NCBI RefSeq assembly: GCF_000321225.1
Contig: NW_004450266.1
Span: 7,728,145 to 7,792,144 of the forward strand
Direction: 5' to 3'
Length of the DNA stretch: 64,000 nucleotides
Source: Odobenus rosmarus divergens
Taxonomy: Eukaryota; Chordata; Mammalia; Carnivora; Odobenidae
Of the stretch, positions 54,186-64,000 are shown piece by piece (position 1 is the stretch's first letter; each line of letters starts with the position of its first letter). The translations under genes were made by a program, and so were the position numbers. The notes under the pieces were generated by a model. That model searched no databases. It was not told where the DNA came from and worked only from the letters and a program-made list of their open reading frames with translations.

Positions 54186-55069
54186 TTTTGTTAATTTTTT
54201 TTTATTAACATATAATGTATTCTTTGTTTCAGAGGTACAGGTCTGTGATTCATCAATCTTACACAATTCACAGTGCTCACCATAGCACATACCCTCCCCA
54301 CTGTCCATCATCTAGCCACCCCATCCCTCCCACCCCCCTCCACTCCAGCAACCCTCAGTTTGTTTCCTGAGAGTAAGAGTCTCTTATGGTTTGTCTCCCT
54401 CTCTGGTTTCATCTTGTTTCATTTTTCCCTCCCTTCCCCTATGATCCTCTGTCTTGTTTCTCAAATTCTTCATATAAGTGCGATCATATGATACTTACCT
54501 TTCTCTGATTGACATTTCACTTAGCATAATACCCTCCAGTTCCATCCATGTCGATGTAAATGGTAGGTATTCATCCTTTCTGATGGCTGACTAATATTCC
54601 ACTGTATAGGTATACCACATCTTCTTTATCCATTCATCTGTTATATGGACATCTGGGCTCTTTCCACAGTTTGGCTATTGTGGACATTGGGGTTATAAAC
54701 ATTGGGGTGCACGTGCCCCTTCAGATTACTACGTTTGTATCTTTGGGGTAAATACCCAGTAGTGCGATTGCTGGGTCGTAGGGTAGCTCTATTTTCAACT
54801 TTTGGAGGAACCTCCATACTGTTTTCCAGAGTGGCTGCACCAGTTTGCACTCCCACCAACAGTGTGGGAGGGTTCCCCTTTCTCTGCATCCTTGCCAACA
54901 TCTGTTGTTTCCTGACTTGTTAATTTTAGCCATTCTAACTGGTGTGAGGTGGTATCTCACTGAGGTTTTGATTTGTATTTCCCTGATGCCGAGTGATGTT
55001 GAGCACCTTTTCATGTGTCTGTTGGCCATTTGGATATCTTCTTTGCAGAAATGTCTATTCTTGTCTTCA
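54186..55069 (-). mobile_element. Carnivore L1, 5'-truncated, reverse
   Basis: Reversed 3' end of a carnivore L1: T-rich tail at 54186-54206, 3' UTR to about 54480, then the ORF2 end. Truncated at 55069. A target-site duplication of about 12 bp with one difference ('gtcaggcactct' at 54171, 'gtcaggccctct' at 55070) brackets it. Less diverged than the L1M copies, so a later insertion. Confidence 0.93.
54721..55029 (-). pseudogene. L1 ORF2 C-terminal remnant
   Basis: The minus-strand frame gives about 102 residues of the L1 ORF2 protein C-terminal part (motifs '[15 protein letters not shown]' and '[12 protein letters not shown]'). It has no reverse transcriptase or endonuclease domain. An in-frame TGA closes it at 54721, probably from decay of a CGA arginine codon, so it is dead. 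Confidence 0.9.
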
Positions 55070-55242
55070 GTCAGGCCCTCTTATAGGTATTGCAACAGGG
55101 GTGAGGCTTAGCCTCTGGCCCTTAGAAATCCAACTCTCAGAGCCAGCCTACTTTTTAGGCCACATATCAGCAGTCAGTATTTCCTACAGGCTGAAGTGAC
55201 TAAGCAATGATAATCCTCAAAGGCACAAAGATTTTAATGAAA

Positions 55243-55246
<4 letters not shown>

Positions 55247-55273
<27 letters not shown>
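55247..55273 (+). repeat. (TG)n microsatellite
   Basis: About 13 uninterrupted TG units; probably polymorphic. Confidence 0.93.
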
Positions 55274-55274
55274 T

Positions 55275-55585
55275 TAAGTGAAGCAGTAATAAGCTGGAAC
55301 AAATATTCAAATCATGTACTATTTTTCAAGAACAAATAGTGTTAACATATAAATAGGTCATACATTATAAATGATTACTTTTAGATAATACAAAGAAAAA
55401 AACCATGGAAAACAATAGCAAATGTCTACAGTAGGTTTGCTCAAGAAATTCTCCATTGTTAAGAGGATAGATATTTTTAAATTTATAGATCACATTTTGT
55501 TTAGATTTTCTTAAACATCAGCTTTGGCTCTCTTTTTGGTTAATGTGTGAGGTGGAAGTGGGAGATGCATGTGTTAAAAGCATAA
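55275..55585. other. AT-rich unique sequence
   Basis: Nothing recognised. Confidence 0.3.
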
Positions 55586-55589
55586 ATCC

Positions 55590-55720
55590 ATTAATGACTC
55601 AATAACTATTTATTTAGCACCTACTTGGTTGTTGGTTGTTCCAGGTACTAATATAGACTAATGGGATTAAATAGGATTATCCTGGAGATATTCATGCACA
55701 AAGAGGAGTAAACAGAATTA
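55590..55720 (-). repeat. L2/MIR-like fragment, reverse
   Basis: 'gactcaataactatttatttagcacctacttgg' and 'gttccaggtactaatatagac' resemble a reversed L2 end. Confidence 0.55.
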
Positions 55721-55724
55721 CACA

Positions 55725-56290
55725 GGAAGTAACATGTTGCTGCATGCTGGGGGCTATTTTTTAGCTAGGACTTCAACCAAGAAGTTGTTCTTCCCACAAT
55801 AAATGTACCTTGCTCACTGCCTTGGGAAAGCACAAAGACTCAGGAGAAGTTGGCAGACATGGTAACAGGGCATAAAGTATTCAGAGCAGGACAAGAGAGA
55901 GAGTATTGTAATGCTAGGCAAACAAAGAGATGGAAGAGCCTTTTGCTAGTTATGAGTAATTAGCATCAGTCATTTAGAGAATCTTAGACAGACTTTCATA
56001 TACATACATTTAATTTATAATTGAAGTCAGTATGAGCAATCACATCAACAGAGACTGGAAATAAACTGCTAAATGGCAAGACAACATCATGGCATAGATA
56101 TTCATAGTATCACATTCTCTGGCTACTTTCTGAATTTTTAGGTCACATTCTCAGATACTACCACTCTGACAATTCTTGGACCTCACTGAGACCTCTACTC
56201 TTTGTAGTTTTATAAATTATCTAACAGCCTCCTCATGTTCTTTCCCTCCTCAAACAGCTCTGATTCCTTCGCTCATTAACACAGACTTGT
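55725..56290. other. Non-coding stretch, no recognised feature
   Basis: No repeat or gene recognised. Confidence 0.35.
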
Positions 56291-56293
56291 TGT

Positions 56294-56317
56294 TTTCTTT
56301 TTCTTTTTCTTTTTCTT
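56294..56317 (+). repeat. (TTTTTC)n tract
   Basis: Four tandem hexamer units. Confidence 0.85.
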
Positions 56318-56484
56318 ATCGTGAGCCTTTCTTTGTTGTTTGGATTTCCCAATAGACTGTCTTCCACACCTCCTTATGTCATCTGCTTAAGGAATAGGCT
56401 GAAATGGTTGCCAAAGTATTTACTCGATTCTGTTTTCAATGAGAATGAGGGCTAGGCCTTCTTCTATAGTTCTCTCCCTAAATA

Positions 56485-57680
56485 ATTTCATTTGGCCCCA
56501 TGATCTTAAGTACCATTTATAGTTTGATGGATCTCAAATACGTAACTGTATCCCAGATCTTTTTCACTTCCAGGCTTATATATCCAAGGCCTCTGATCTT
56601 CTTCATTTTAATAGCTAGTAGTTACCTAAAACTCAGAATGTTTGAAAAAGTGTTTAAAACATCAAACCACAAGGAAATACCACCTCACACCAGTCAGAAT
56701 GGCTAAAATTAACAAGTCAGGAAACAACAAATATTGGTGAGGGCGCAGAGAATCATGCTAAGTGAAATAAGTCAATCAGAGAAAGACAATTATCATATGA
56801 TTTTACTCATGTAGAATTTAAGAAACAAAGCAGAGGATCATAAGGGAAGGGAGGGAAAAATAAAATAAGATGAAATCAGAGAAGGAGACAAACCATAAGA
56901 GACTCTTAATTATAGGAAACAAACTAAGGGTTGCTGGAGGGAAGGAGGTGGGTGAGATGGGATAACTGGGTGGTGGGCATTAAGGAGGGCATGTGATGTA
57001 ATGAGCACTGGGTGTTATACACAACTGATGAATCACTGACCTCTACCTCTGAAGCTAATAATACACTATATGTTAATTAATTGAATTAAAATAAATAAAA
57101 TAAAATAAAGAAGAAGTATTCAAAACAGAGCTTTTAACTCCCTCATACAAGATAATTGTTCCTTCAGTCTTTCCTGATAAACAACATTGCCATTCACTAG
57201 GTTGTTCAAGCAAAAACCACACAGTAACCATTAGTTATTCTCTTTCCTTCCTTGATCTCCTCTTGCCCCATATTTGGTCTGATGTTAAGTCCTGTTGTCT
57301 CTGACACAGGCTTCAAGCCTATCCACTTCTCTTTATCTTCCACAGCCACTACTCTAGCCCACACTGTCTTCATCTCTTACCTGTGTTACTTCAAGACCTT
57401 TCTAACTTGTTTCCCTGTTTCCACTCTTGTTCTCCTCTCATCCACTATGTGCGAAGTAACATTTATTTCATTACAATGTAGCTAATATTTCAAAAACATA
57501 ATTTTTATCTTATCACTGTGCTACGCAAAACCCTTCTACGGATTTTCTATTGACTCTTAAGATAAAAGCCAAACTCTACAGCATGATAACATAAGTTGCC
57601 ATTTGTGAACTGCCTGCTGTGGTCCACTCCTCCTTTTGCTCACTTCTGGTCCAACTACACTGGCTTCCTTTCTGTCCATT
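56485..57680 (+). repeat. L2, about 750 bp, split by L1
   Basis: 56485-56643 ('cttaagtaccatttatagtttgatgg', 'cttccaggcttatatatccaaggcc') continues after the L1 at 57128-57680 ('cattcactaggttgttcaagcaaaaacc', 'cactactctagcccacactgtc', 'gacctttctaacttgtttccc', 'gataaaagccaaactc'). Colinear with L2 ORF2 and 3' part; decayed. Confidence 0.85.
56662..57109 (+). mobile_element. Carnivore L1 with internal deletion
   Basis: Begins in the ORF2 end ('ggaaataccacctcacaccagtcagaatggc'), then at about 56746-56752 jumps to the 3' UTR start ('catgctaagtgaaataagtcaatcagag'), skipping roughly 430 bp. The skipped segment is present in the L1 at 54186. Target-site duplication of 18 bp with three differences at 56644-56661 and 57110-57127. 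Confidence 0.9.
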
Positions 57681-58410
57681 CACTCATTCAGTATAGGACT
57701 GAGCAGCTTTCAAGTGCCACTCTTCTGCAGCGGTGAACTAAGAATGTCCCTGCTCATAGGAGCTTACATTTTGGGGAACAGACGGTATTTACTCTAGCAT
57801 GGATGAATGGGATAACTCATGAATTAAGAGTAAAACAAGAAAGTAGAGTACAGAGTGATTGAGGCTACTATAATTACGTAGAGTGGTATAGAGCAGAGAT
57901 CTGAAGAAAAGGTATGAGTCAAGAGAATTCTTATGGATGACTATTCAAGGCAGAAAAGGTAAACATTTTGAAATGAGATCTTGCTTGTATTTTGAACAAC
58001 AACAAAAAGTCCAGTGCAGCTGGAACAGTGTGAATAATAGAGAGAGGTATCAATGTTCCAGGTCTTGTTTTTCTTTGTAAGGATTTCAGCTTTCATCTAA
58101 GTGAGATAAAGAGCCCCTAAAAGATGTTGAGAAGAGGAGCATCTGACTCAGTCTGGTCCCTGGGAGGTAAGTTCAGATGAGAACTTTAGTTCAGGTGAGA
58201 AATGGTGATGACTTGGATGAGAGAGGAAGTAGGAGGAGTGGAGAGAAGTAATGGATTTGAAAATGTGTTTTAAAAGTAGTACTGACATAACTTACTGATG
58301 GTTTGGATGTGGAGTGTGGGCAAAAGAGAGGGGTCAAGAATGATTACAAGTTCTTGCACTGGCCAACTGGATGAATGGGTGATAAGCTACTGAGTCCACT
58401 GTGCCCTGGG
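57680..58410 (-). repeat. L2, about 730 bp, reverse
   Basis: 'gaatgtccctgctcataggagcttacattttgggg', 'gtgagataaagagcccctaaaagatg', 'gtgagaaatggtgatgacttggatgagag', 'ttactgatggtttggatgtggagtg' and 'gtcaagaatgattacaag' are a long reversed L2. It faces the plus-strand L2 ending at 57680. Confidence 0.85.
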
Positions 58411-58414
58411 TCCT

Positions 58415-58620
58415 AATATGAGACCATAAACAAATAGTTTATTCAACAAGCAGTCACTGAAAGCCTGTTGTATGCCAGGTATAGTGCTGGGCATTGAGTA
58501 TACTAAGATGACTCAAATTCTGATCCTGCCCCTGAAGTATCCACAGTAGAACATGAGACACATGCACACGATGAATGTATAGCTCCCGTACATCCATCAG
58601 CTGAACACAATTCAAAGGAC
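58415..58620 (-). repeat. L2 terminus, reverse, second copy
   Basis: 'caacaagcagtcactgaaagcctgttgtatgccaggtatagtgctgggc' and 'gatcctgcccctgaag' mark another reversed L2 end. Confidence 0.75.
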
Positions 58621-58624
58621 ACAC

Positions 58625-59620
58625 AGTAGTAAATACTCCAATCTGAGGTAGGAATCATAGAGTTATTTCCAACCTTTCTCATCAAATCTTTTTGTGTACT
58701 GTGGCAGTTTGCAACTTCATCTCTTCTTTTAATCTTCTATAATAGCTACAAATCAGAAATATCATTATTTGGTGACCAAAGAAATGGCATACCATTTCTC
58801 ATTTAAAAATATAATTTACCACTCCAATGTGAGTTCAGTGTCTTTATCAGGAGTAGGATACTGCGGGCTAAGAATACATTGATCTAAATATCTACTCAGT
58901 TGCTAAAAGGAGCACAAATAGATTCATAAGTAATGAGATGATTGACCTTACGCCACTAACAGTAAATACTTTCAACTAGAGATTTCCCTGTAATTGTTGT
59001 AATTAAGGACACCTTTCTGGATCTATACTTTTGGGGTGTGTGGAAGTCACAAATGTGCCATGAACCCAGATCAATGGACTTTTGCCAAGCTCCATCAACA
59101 CAGCCTTTCTGGGCTTCTTGTTCCAATCACAGTGGATAAGGCCAACTTCTAAAAAAAGGGAACATTCTGTGCTTTTGAAATATGAGTGGATATAAAAGAC
59201 AGCAGGTGGCTGAAATTGGATGGAATGTTCAAATTTTAATTAAACCATCAATGCAATTGCTAATGATAGGAATATCAACAGTTTGTGGAAGGAATAAAGA
59301 CTGAATCCAGTGAGAAAGTAGAATAAGTTAACAGACTTTTTAAGCCTATTTTAGATAACTCAGAGTCATAAGACTTTAAACTTAAGTCAGTCTTCTTCTT
59401 GTGTAATTCTTACCCCTTCTCTTAGGTATGGTTACATGCCCTTTCGGGATGCCCTCACAACCCTCTGCATGTACCTCTATTTTATGTTCTCCTCTTGACA
59501 ATGGACATTGTATACAAATGGAAGAGCAGCCCTGAGTCTCCATGGAAACTTAATACTTGGAGTGTGCAGGCCAACTTCAAGGGTCTCTGATAATCCTTTA
59601 ATTACATGATTATTAAAAAG
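58625..59620. other. Low-repeat block with AT motifs
   Basis: About 1 kb without recognisable repeats. 58980-59010 ('ctgtaattgttgtaattaagg') and 59235-59275 ('ttttaattaaacc', 'caattgctaatgatagg') contain clustered homeodomain-type TAAT motifs. Possible conserved regulatory DNA; not shown by sequence alone. Confidence 0.35.
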
Positions 59621-59624
59621 ATAT

Positions 59625-59850
59625 TGTAATAGAATTTTTCAGGAGCCTCCTCTGTATCAGACATGTTTAGGGCTCTAAATACATTATTGCATGTAGTCTG
59701 CATAAAAGATTTCTAAGGTAGGTATTATCACTTAAAAAAATAGAAAACTGAATATCAGAAATGTGAAGACCTTGTCCAAAGTCACATAGCCAAAATATGG
59801 TAGCACTAGGATTCAAACTTAGGCTTATAAGTATTTAAAAACATCCAACA
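59625..59850 (-). repeat. MIR, reverse
   Basis: 'ctctaaatacattattgcatgtag', 'gtaggtattatcac', 'gaagaccttgtccaaagtcacatagcc' and 'ggattcaaacttaggc' are a reversed MIR. Confidence 0.78.
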
Positions 59851-59984
59851 TTTGTCTCAAGCTCCTTGTGGCCAGAAAATAAATTAGTGTAAAGCTTGAC
59901 ATTACGTTTCTCCAGGGGTGGCTATATATAGTCTTCGAAATAGAGTCAGTGATAAAACACTTCTCGCTGGCCTACACAAGCCAA

Positions 59985-60173
59985 ATTTGGCATTACTGAC
60001 ATAGGGGGTTAGGTAGTTCCTCATTATTGGGGACTTAGCTGTGCATTGTTGGGTATTTAGCACCATCACTGGTCACTACTTATTGGATCAGCAGCACCTC
60101 CTGAATTCTAACAGCCTAAAATACCTTCAGACATTGCTCAATATCCCTTGTCCCACCTAGAGAACCACTGGTC
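59985..60173 (-). mobile_element. MER20 (hAT-Charlie) DNA transposon, reverse
   Basis: 'aatttggcattactgacatag', 'ctgtgcattgttgggtatttagcacc', 'cagacattgctcaatatccc' and the terminal 'gagaaccactg' match a reversed MER20. Non-autonomous and inactive. Confidence 0.75.
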
Positions 60174-60179
60174 TACACG

Positions 60180-60555
60180 TAGAATACTAATTCTATCTCA
60201 AGCTTCTTACAAGGACAGTTTATGTGTGTGCGTATGAGAAAGAATGAATTTATTACAGGACTCCCTCCAGCTTAACTATAATGAACTCCACCTGCAAGTG
60301 AAGTGAGACCCCCCCCCCCGCCAAAAAAAGACTTAATGAGTTGCTAAAGTGTTCTTAAGTTAATATTTAACTCAAATGGGATCAGCACTTTCTTGGAACA
60401 AAATGTGTAACTGAAAGACAAAAACAAAGTCTTTGCAAAGGCGCTTCTCTGTTGCATGAATCAGGCCCTGGAGCCTCACTCCACTAAACTTTACAGCACA
60501 CATTTTCTTAATGGCAACTAGGGAAACTAGACACTAATACTGCCCACTCGCCACT
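60180..60555. other. Non-coding stretch with C11 run
   Basis: Holds an uninterrupted run of C at about 60309-60318. No gene or repeat family recognised. Confidence 0.35.
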
Positions 60556-60556
60556 A

Positions 60557-60596
60557 CCCGCCCCCCCGCCCCCCCCCGCCGCCCCCGCCGCCGCCC
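60557..60596 (-). repeat. C-rich tract, quadruplex-capable on minus strand
   Basis: Forty bases of C broken only by single G (runs of 3 to 9 C). The minus strand has at least four G-runs of three or more at short spacing, the G-quadruplex pattern. It also gives a spurious glycine-rich frame. Confidence 0.9.
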
Positions 60597-60599
60597 AGA

Positions 60600-60955
60600 A
60601 CTCCAGATCTTTTAACAATGCAGAAAGGAGCCATTGTGTGCCTCACACCGGTGTAAATTATACCATAAATATTCATTAAAACGCAAGTCTGGAAACGCAC
60701 GCTACTTTTACAGATGATGAGGCAGAAAGCAGTCAGAGGGACCACTTAGATGAGGTCAGAGGGAGCTCATGGGACTGAGGAAGAAGTGGAGATGGATCTC
60801 CTGCAGTGACTTAGGGGAGTGAGGAGTGTGGGCTTAAGGAGCTAAATTTATTGAGTTTCTCTACGTGAGACGTGCATGTAGTAACTATTCAAGAAATTAC
60901 AATCATAGTCCTGCTATATTTAAAGAAACCACAGTAGTCACTGATTAATTATTGG
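60600..60955. other. Unique non-coding sequence
   Basis: No supported feature. Confidence 0.35.
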
Positions 60956-60959
60956 CACT

Positions 60960-61215
60960 GACTGTTCAAACTGCTCTACATAAAGCAAACAACAAAAAGG
61001 ATAGGGCATTTAGTCCTTGTCTATCTACACATGCAATGTTTTTTGGCTTATTACATGCTTTATCTCGTTTATGATTATCATAACCCCAAAAGTCAGTCTA
61101 ATATTTCTTACTTTACAGATAAGAAAGGCAAGGCAGAATGACTTGCCCAAGGCCATAAAACTAATAAAAAGGGGCCAAAATTTGAATGTAGGTTTGTGAA
61201 CTCCAAAGTCAATGT
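60960..61215 (-). repeat. MIR, reverse
   Basis: 'cttattacatgctttatctcg', 'tactttacagataagaaaggcaaggcagaatgacttgcccaaggcc' and 'tgtgaactccaaagtc' are a clear reversed MIR. Confidence 0.8.
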
Positions 61216-61464
61216 TCTATTAGTTACATTACTGTATAGAGAATGTAAAATGTAATATACTTTATGATAGTTCATATTAGCTTTATTGATGTTCAAAATA
61301 ATTCTTTTCTATAATAGGGAGGACAAGTTATGATTTCTAATTACAATGAGCAAACTGAACCTTATTCCTCACCAAAATCATTATTCCCTGCATCCCACCC
61401 CCAGGGATATTACTGCACTTAAAACTGAAAGCAAAGAGAATCATTGGCATTCTTAAAGCTCCTG

Positions 61465-61700
61465 TTGCCTGGGTCACAGTGGCTGGGGCAGAATCCTGGC
61501 CTCACCAGTTTTCAGCTTTGTGAACATATGAGACTTAACTTATCTGCACCTCATTTCCTTTCTCTGAAAAATGGCATTAATAAAAGTGCCTAGTTTGCAG
61601 TGTGCAAGTGACAACTAAATGAGATTACACATATAAAGAGTTTAGAAAAGTGCACGGATATGGAAAGGATCAGTAAATGTTAGAGTTATTATTTTCATTC
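61465..61700 (+). repeat. MIR
   Basis: 'gcagaatcctggcctcacc', 'gacttaacttatctgcacctcatttcc', 'gaaaaatggcattaataaaagtgcc' and 'aaatgagattacacatataaag' in MIR order. Confidence 0.82.
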
Positions 61701-61850
61701 TTTCAGCAAACATTAATTGAAGACCTACTGTATGCAAGATGGCTAGCTAGTTAGCATGGGGAATTCGGCAAGTGTTTATTGAGCACTTGCCATGTCCTAG
61801 ACACTATTTCCAGTGCATGGGTTATATCAAGGAACTGAACAGACAAAGGT
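61700..61850 (-). repeat. L2 terminus, reverse
   Basis: 'aagtgtttattgagcacttgccatgtcctagacac' and 'atcaaggaactgaacagac' mark a reversed L2 end. A similar shorter phrase at 61703-61745 may be a second copy. Confidence 0.65.
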
Positions 61851-62018
61851 GGAGTCATCGTTGTTCTTCCTGTGCCCCCTACAGTATAATGCATGTACTG
61901 ATATGGGAGTCCTGCCCGGCTGATCCCTGCCAGATGCCTTCTCCTAACCTTTCCTGTTCTCATTCTTCCATGACTTCTAAGCATGCCATGTCTCCAAGCA
62001 AGTGCAGAGACACAGAGC

Positions 62019-62022
<4 letters not shown>

Positions 62023-62051
<29 letters not shown>
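62023..62051 (+). repeat. (AC)n microsatellite
   Basis: About 14 uninterrupted AC units. Confidence 0.93.
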
Positions 62052-62055
<4 letters not shown>

Positions 62056-62069
62056 AATAGTCATCTATG

Positions 62070-62470
62070 CAGGTGCTGTTAATATGCTTATACATTATCT
62101 CATTTCATCCATTTAATGCTCATAACAACTGTAAGAAATACATTCTTTTTTTAATTTTTAAAAAAGATTTTATTTATTTATTTATTTATCTGAGAGAGAG
62201 AGAGGGCGCACGAGAGCAAGCATGAGCAGGGTGAGGGGCAGAGGGAGAAGAAAGACTTCCCGCAGAACAGGAAGCCGGATGTGGGGTTGGATCCTGTGAC
62301 TCTGAGTCTGGGATCCTGATCTGAGCTGAAGGCAGACGCTTAACTGACTGAGCCACCCAGCTACCCCCAACTGCATCCTTTTATAATTCTCACTTAACAG
62401 ATGAGAAAAATGAGTCTCAGAGAGGCTAAGTAACTTGCCTGAAGTTGTACAGCCAGTGAGTAACTGGTCT
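62070..62470 (-). repeat. MIR, reverse, split by SINE
   Basis: 62070-62150 ('tatctcatttcatccatttaatgctcataacaac') and 62383-62470 ('cttaacagatgagaaaaatgag', 'ggctaagtaacttgcctgaag') are two halves of one reversed MIR. Confidence 0.82.
62151..62368 (-). mobile_element. CAN-SINE, diverged, minus strand
   Basis: Reversed copy with GA tract, unusual 'gactctgagtctggg' insertion in the tRNA-like part, and head ending 'gccacccagctaccccc'. Target-site duplication of 14 bp with three differences at 62137-62150 and 62369-62382; one of the older copies. Confidence 0.9.
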
Positions 62471-62649
62471 GTCACTGGAAATGTGTGCTCTACCCCCCAA
62501 GGCCCTCCCACAGGACCTTCTGGTATGTACCTTCCTGATGGACTCAGGCACTCAAACATCCCTACCCTTTCTTGGGAAACAGTCATCCTTCAGGGAATGA
62601 AAACATACTCTCTTTTCAAAGGCAGGAGAGCCCTCTTTGGAAGTGAAAA

Positions 62650-62720
62650 CTTGCTGCTTGCCTAAGATCACAAAACTAAGAAGTTGAAGAGCCATAATTT
62701 GAACCCAGATTTAACACAAA
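62650..62720 (-). repeat. MIR scrap, reverse
   Basis: 'gcttgcctaagatcacaaaactaagaag' and 'tttgaacccagatttaac' match a short part of a reversed MIR. Confidence 0.55.
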
Positions 62721-62724
62721 ATAT

Positions 62725-63645
62725 TTCCAGGTGTATTTTGCACTGTGATCTTTTTTAGCAGTGGTGGGATTTAGGGTCAGATGGAAAATTTGGTGTGAGC
62801 TGTTCCTTTACAAACGATCCCCAAATGAAGCCTTTTTGATGTTCTCTCTAAATCAGGTTAGACAGCCAGATGCAGGGATACACTGGACGTATTGAAGGGA
62901 AAAAAAAAAATTAACATGTGTTCTGTATCAAAATACACTGCCTCTGGCATACTATGAGTAAGAATTGTTACAAATCCTGTAATTATTCTTGGAACACATT
63001 TCCATTTTTATCTTAAATGTGTTTGTTCAAGAAATGTAAATACTTAAGAAACATCACTCATTTTATAACCCTATTTTGACATTTTGAGACTTAAAAATAC
63101 AAATTTTTAGAGGACTCTCCATTAGTGAGGAATGAGGCAGGGTGGGGGAAGAATTAATAGTTTGTTCAAGTCACAGATCAGGTTACAAAACTGGGACCAG
63201 AGAGGTATGGGATTAAACAGTGGGAAGAGGATGGTGAGGGCAGGTATAACACTTGCCTTCTTAAATTTGGAGGAAAGTGAGGGAAGAGACAGAGAAACAG
63301 TAGAAGCACTGTGGGTAGGGAATCAGGGAAAAATAAAGATAGGGAGAGAAAGGCTTGGGAGGGGTATCTGCAAGGTATGAAATGGCAAGGAAGAGGGGAG
63401 AGTGAAGGAGTGGTGCCAGTGGTTAAACTGAATCTCATTTAATGTTGCTTACAGATGCCAGTAAAATTAGAATGGTAGAATTTTTATTTCCTTTTCTTTT
63501 TAATAACATACTGTCACAATTAGCCTAAACCACATGGGATCTCTAAATTTGCCACTGTTGTATAAATAGTCCTTGGATGGAGTCTAATTAGGAGTAACAA
63601 AGCCAAGGAAGAAATAGATAAACTAAATGTATTCAATATCCATTT
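62725..63645. other. Non-coding stretch
   Basis: 63190-63420 is purine-rich on the plus strand; opposite frames of 82-86 codons there are compositional artefacts. No gene or repeat family recognised. Confidence 0.35.
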
Positions 63646-63649
63646 AATT

Positions 63650-63920
63650 CAATTCTAGTCAACAAGCATTTATTGAGCACATACTATAGGGTAGATATTC
63701 TCAGAGTTCAAAGATACGACTGATTTCCTGCCTTCAAAGAACACATACACTTGATGTGAAAGAAAAAAAAAATGTACCATGCACATTATAAGACAGTGTG
63801 ATAGTGCAAGTATTTACAGTATATAAAATATAAAGAGGGTGATGGAAAAGGCTTCAGAGAGGTTGGTGGACTTCGGAAAAGGCTTAGACGTTTGCCAGGC
63901 AAACAAGGAAGAGAAACAGT
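63650..63920 (-). repeat. L2 3' end, reverse
   Basis: 'caacaagcatttattgagcacatactatagggtagatattc', 'gatttcctgccttcaaagaac' and 'ggcttcagagaggttgg' are in reversed L2 order. Confidence 0.72.
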
Positions 63921-64000
63921 CATGAAAGGACCTGACCAAATGACCAGAAGTATGAAGTCGCAAGGACTACTTGAAGACATTTTAGTGTATTCTTTCTTAT

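Larger units (their letters stand above)
54125..55110 (-). repeat. L2 terminus, reverse, split by L1
   Basis: 'cttcattcatttatttaggaatatttgttgagcaactgctg' and 'gtcaggcact' precede the L1. 'gtcaggccctctt' resumes after it. Confidence 0.65.

Noticed and set aside
60554..60745. Glycine-rich minus frame
   Set aside because: Product of the C-rich tract.
62182..62586. 134-codon minus frame
   Set aside because: Runs through a reversed SINE and MIR; an artefact of the repeats.

Overview
The window is nuclear DNA from a carnivoran mammal, and no complete protein-coding gene is visible in it. The organism call rests on about 28 copies of the carnivore-specific, tRNA-Lys-derived CAN-SINE (SINEC). Each has a tRNA-like head ('cctgggtggctcag', 'cttcggctcaggtcatgatc'), a CT-rich stretch and an (AAATAAAT)n AAAATCTTTAAAA tail, and most sit between clear target-site duplications (TSDs). 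Two fragments of a carnivore-type young L1 are also present. The young SINE copies are of the kind common in arctoid carnivores (bears, seals, weasels and relatives); none has the head typical of young dog copies. A pinniped or other arctoid is my best guess, but this is inference from remembered consensus sequences.

Layout. 0-7 kb: SINEs at 0.8, 2.3 and 6.8 kb, with decayed MIR and L2 fragments. 7-14 kb: old L1M 3' ends, two MLT1-type (ERVL-MaLR) solo LTRs, two SINEs and MIR/L2 debris. 14-19 kb: the longest low-repeat stretch, AT-rich around 15.4-15.9 kb. 19-24 kb: a dense cluster of seven SINEs and a carnivore L1 3' end. 24-28 kb: MIRs, one SINE, and MLT1-type LTR pieces in opposite orientations. 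28.6-30.6 kb: an old L1M body carrying three SINE insertions. 31.9-33.1 kb: an old L1ME-like 3' end. 34-48 kb: scattered SINEs, MIRs and L2s, plus the longest open reading frame (39988-40521, unassigned). 48.9-51 kb: a possible single exon, an 80-bp local duplication and an MLT1-type LTR. 51-58.5 kb: two SINEs, several L2 tails, and two carnivore L1 fragments each inserted into an older L2. 58.6-64 kb: a low-repeat block with homeodomain-like AT motifs, a MER20 DNA transposon, a C-rich tract with quadruplex potential, MIR/L2 remnants and one SINE.

There is no operon, CRISPR array, RNA gene, CpG island or convincing multi-exon gene model. The stretch reads as intergenic or deep intronic DNA in which old mammal-wide repeats (L2, MIR, MER20, MLT1, L1M) were later split by carnivore L1 and CAN-SINE insertions. 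Repeat class names come from remembered consensus sequences; no database search was run, and boundaries of old repeats are approximate.
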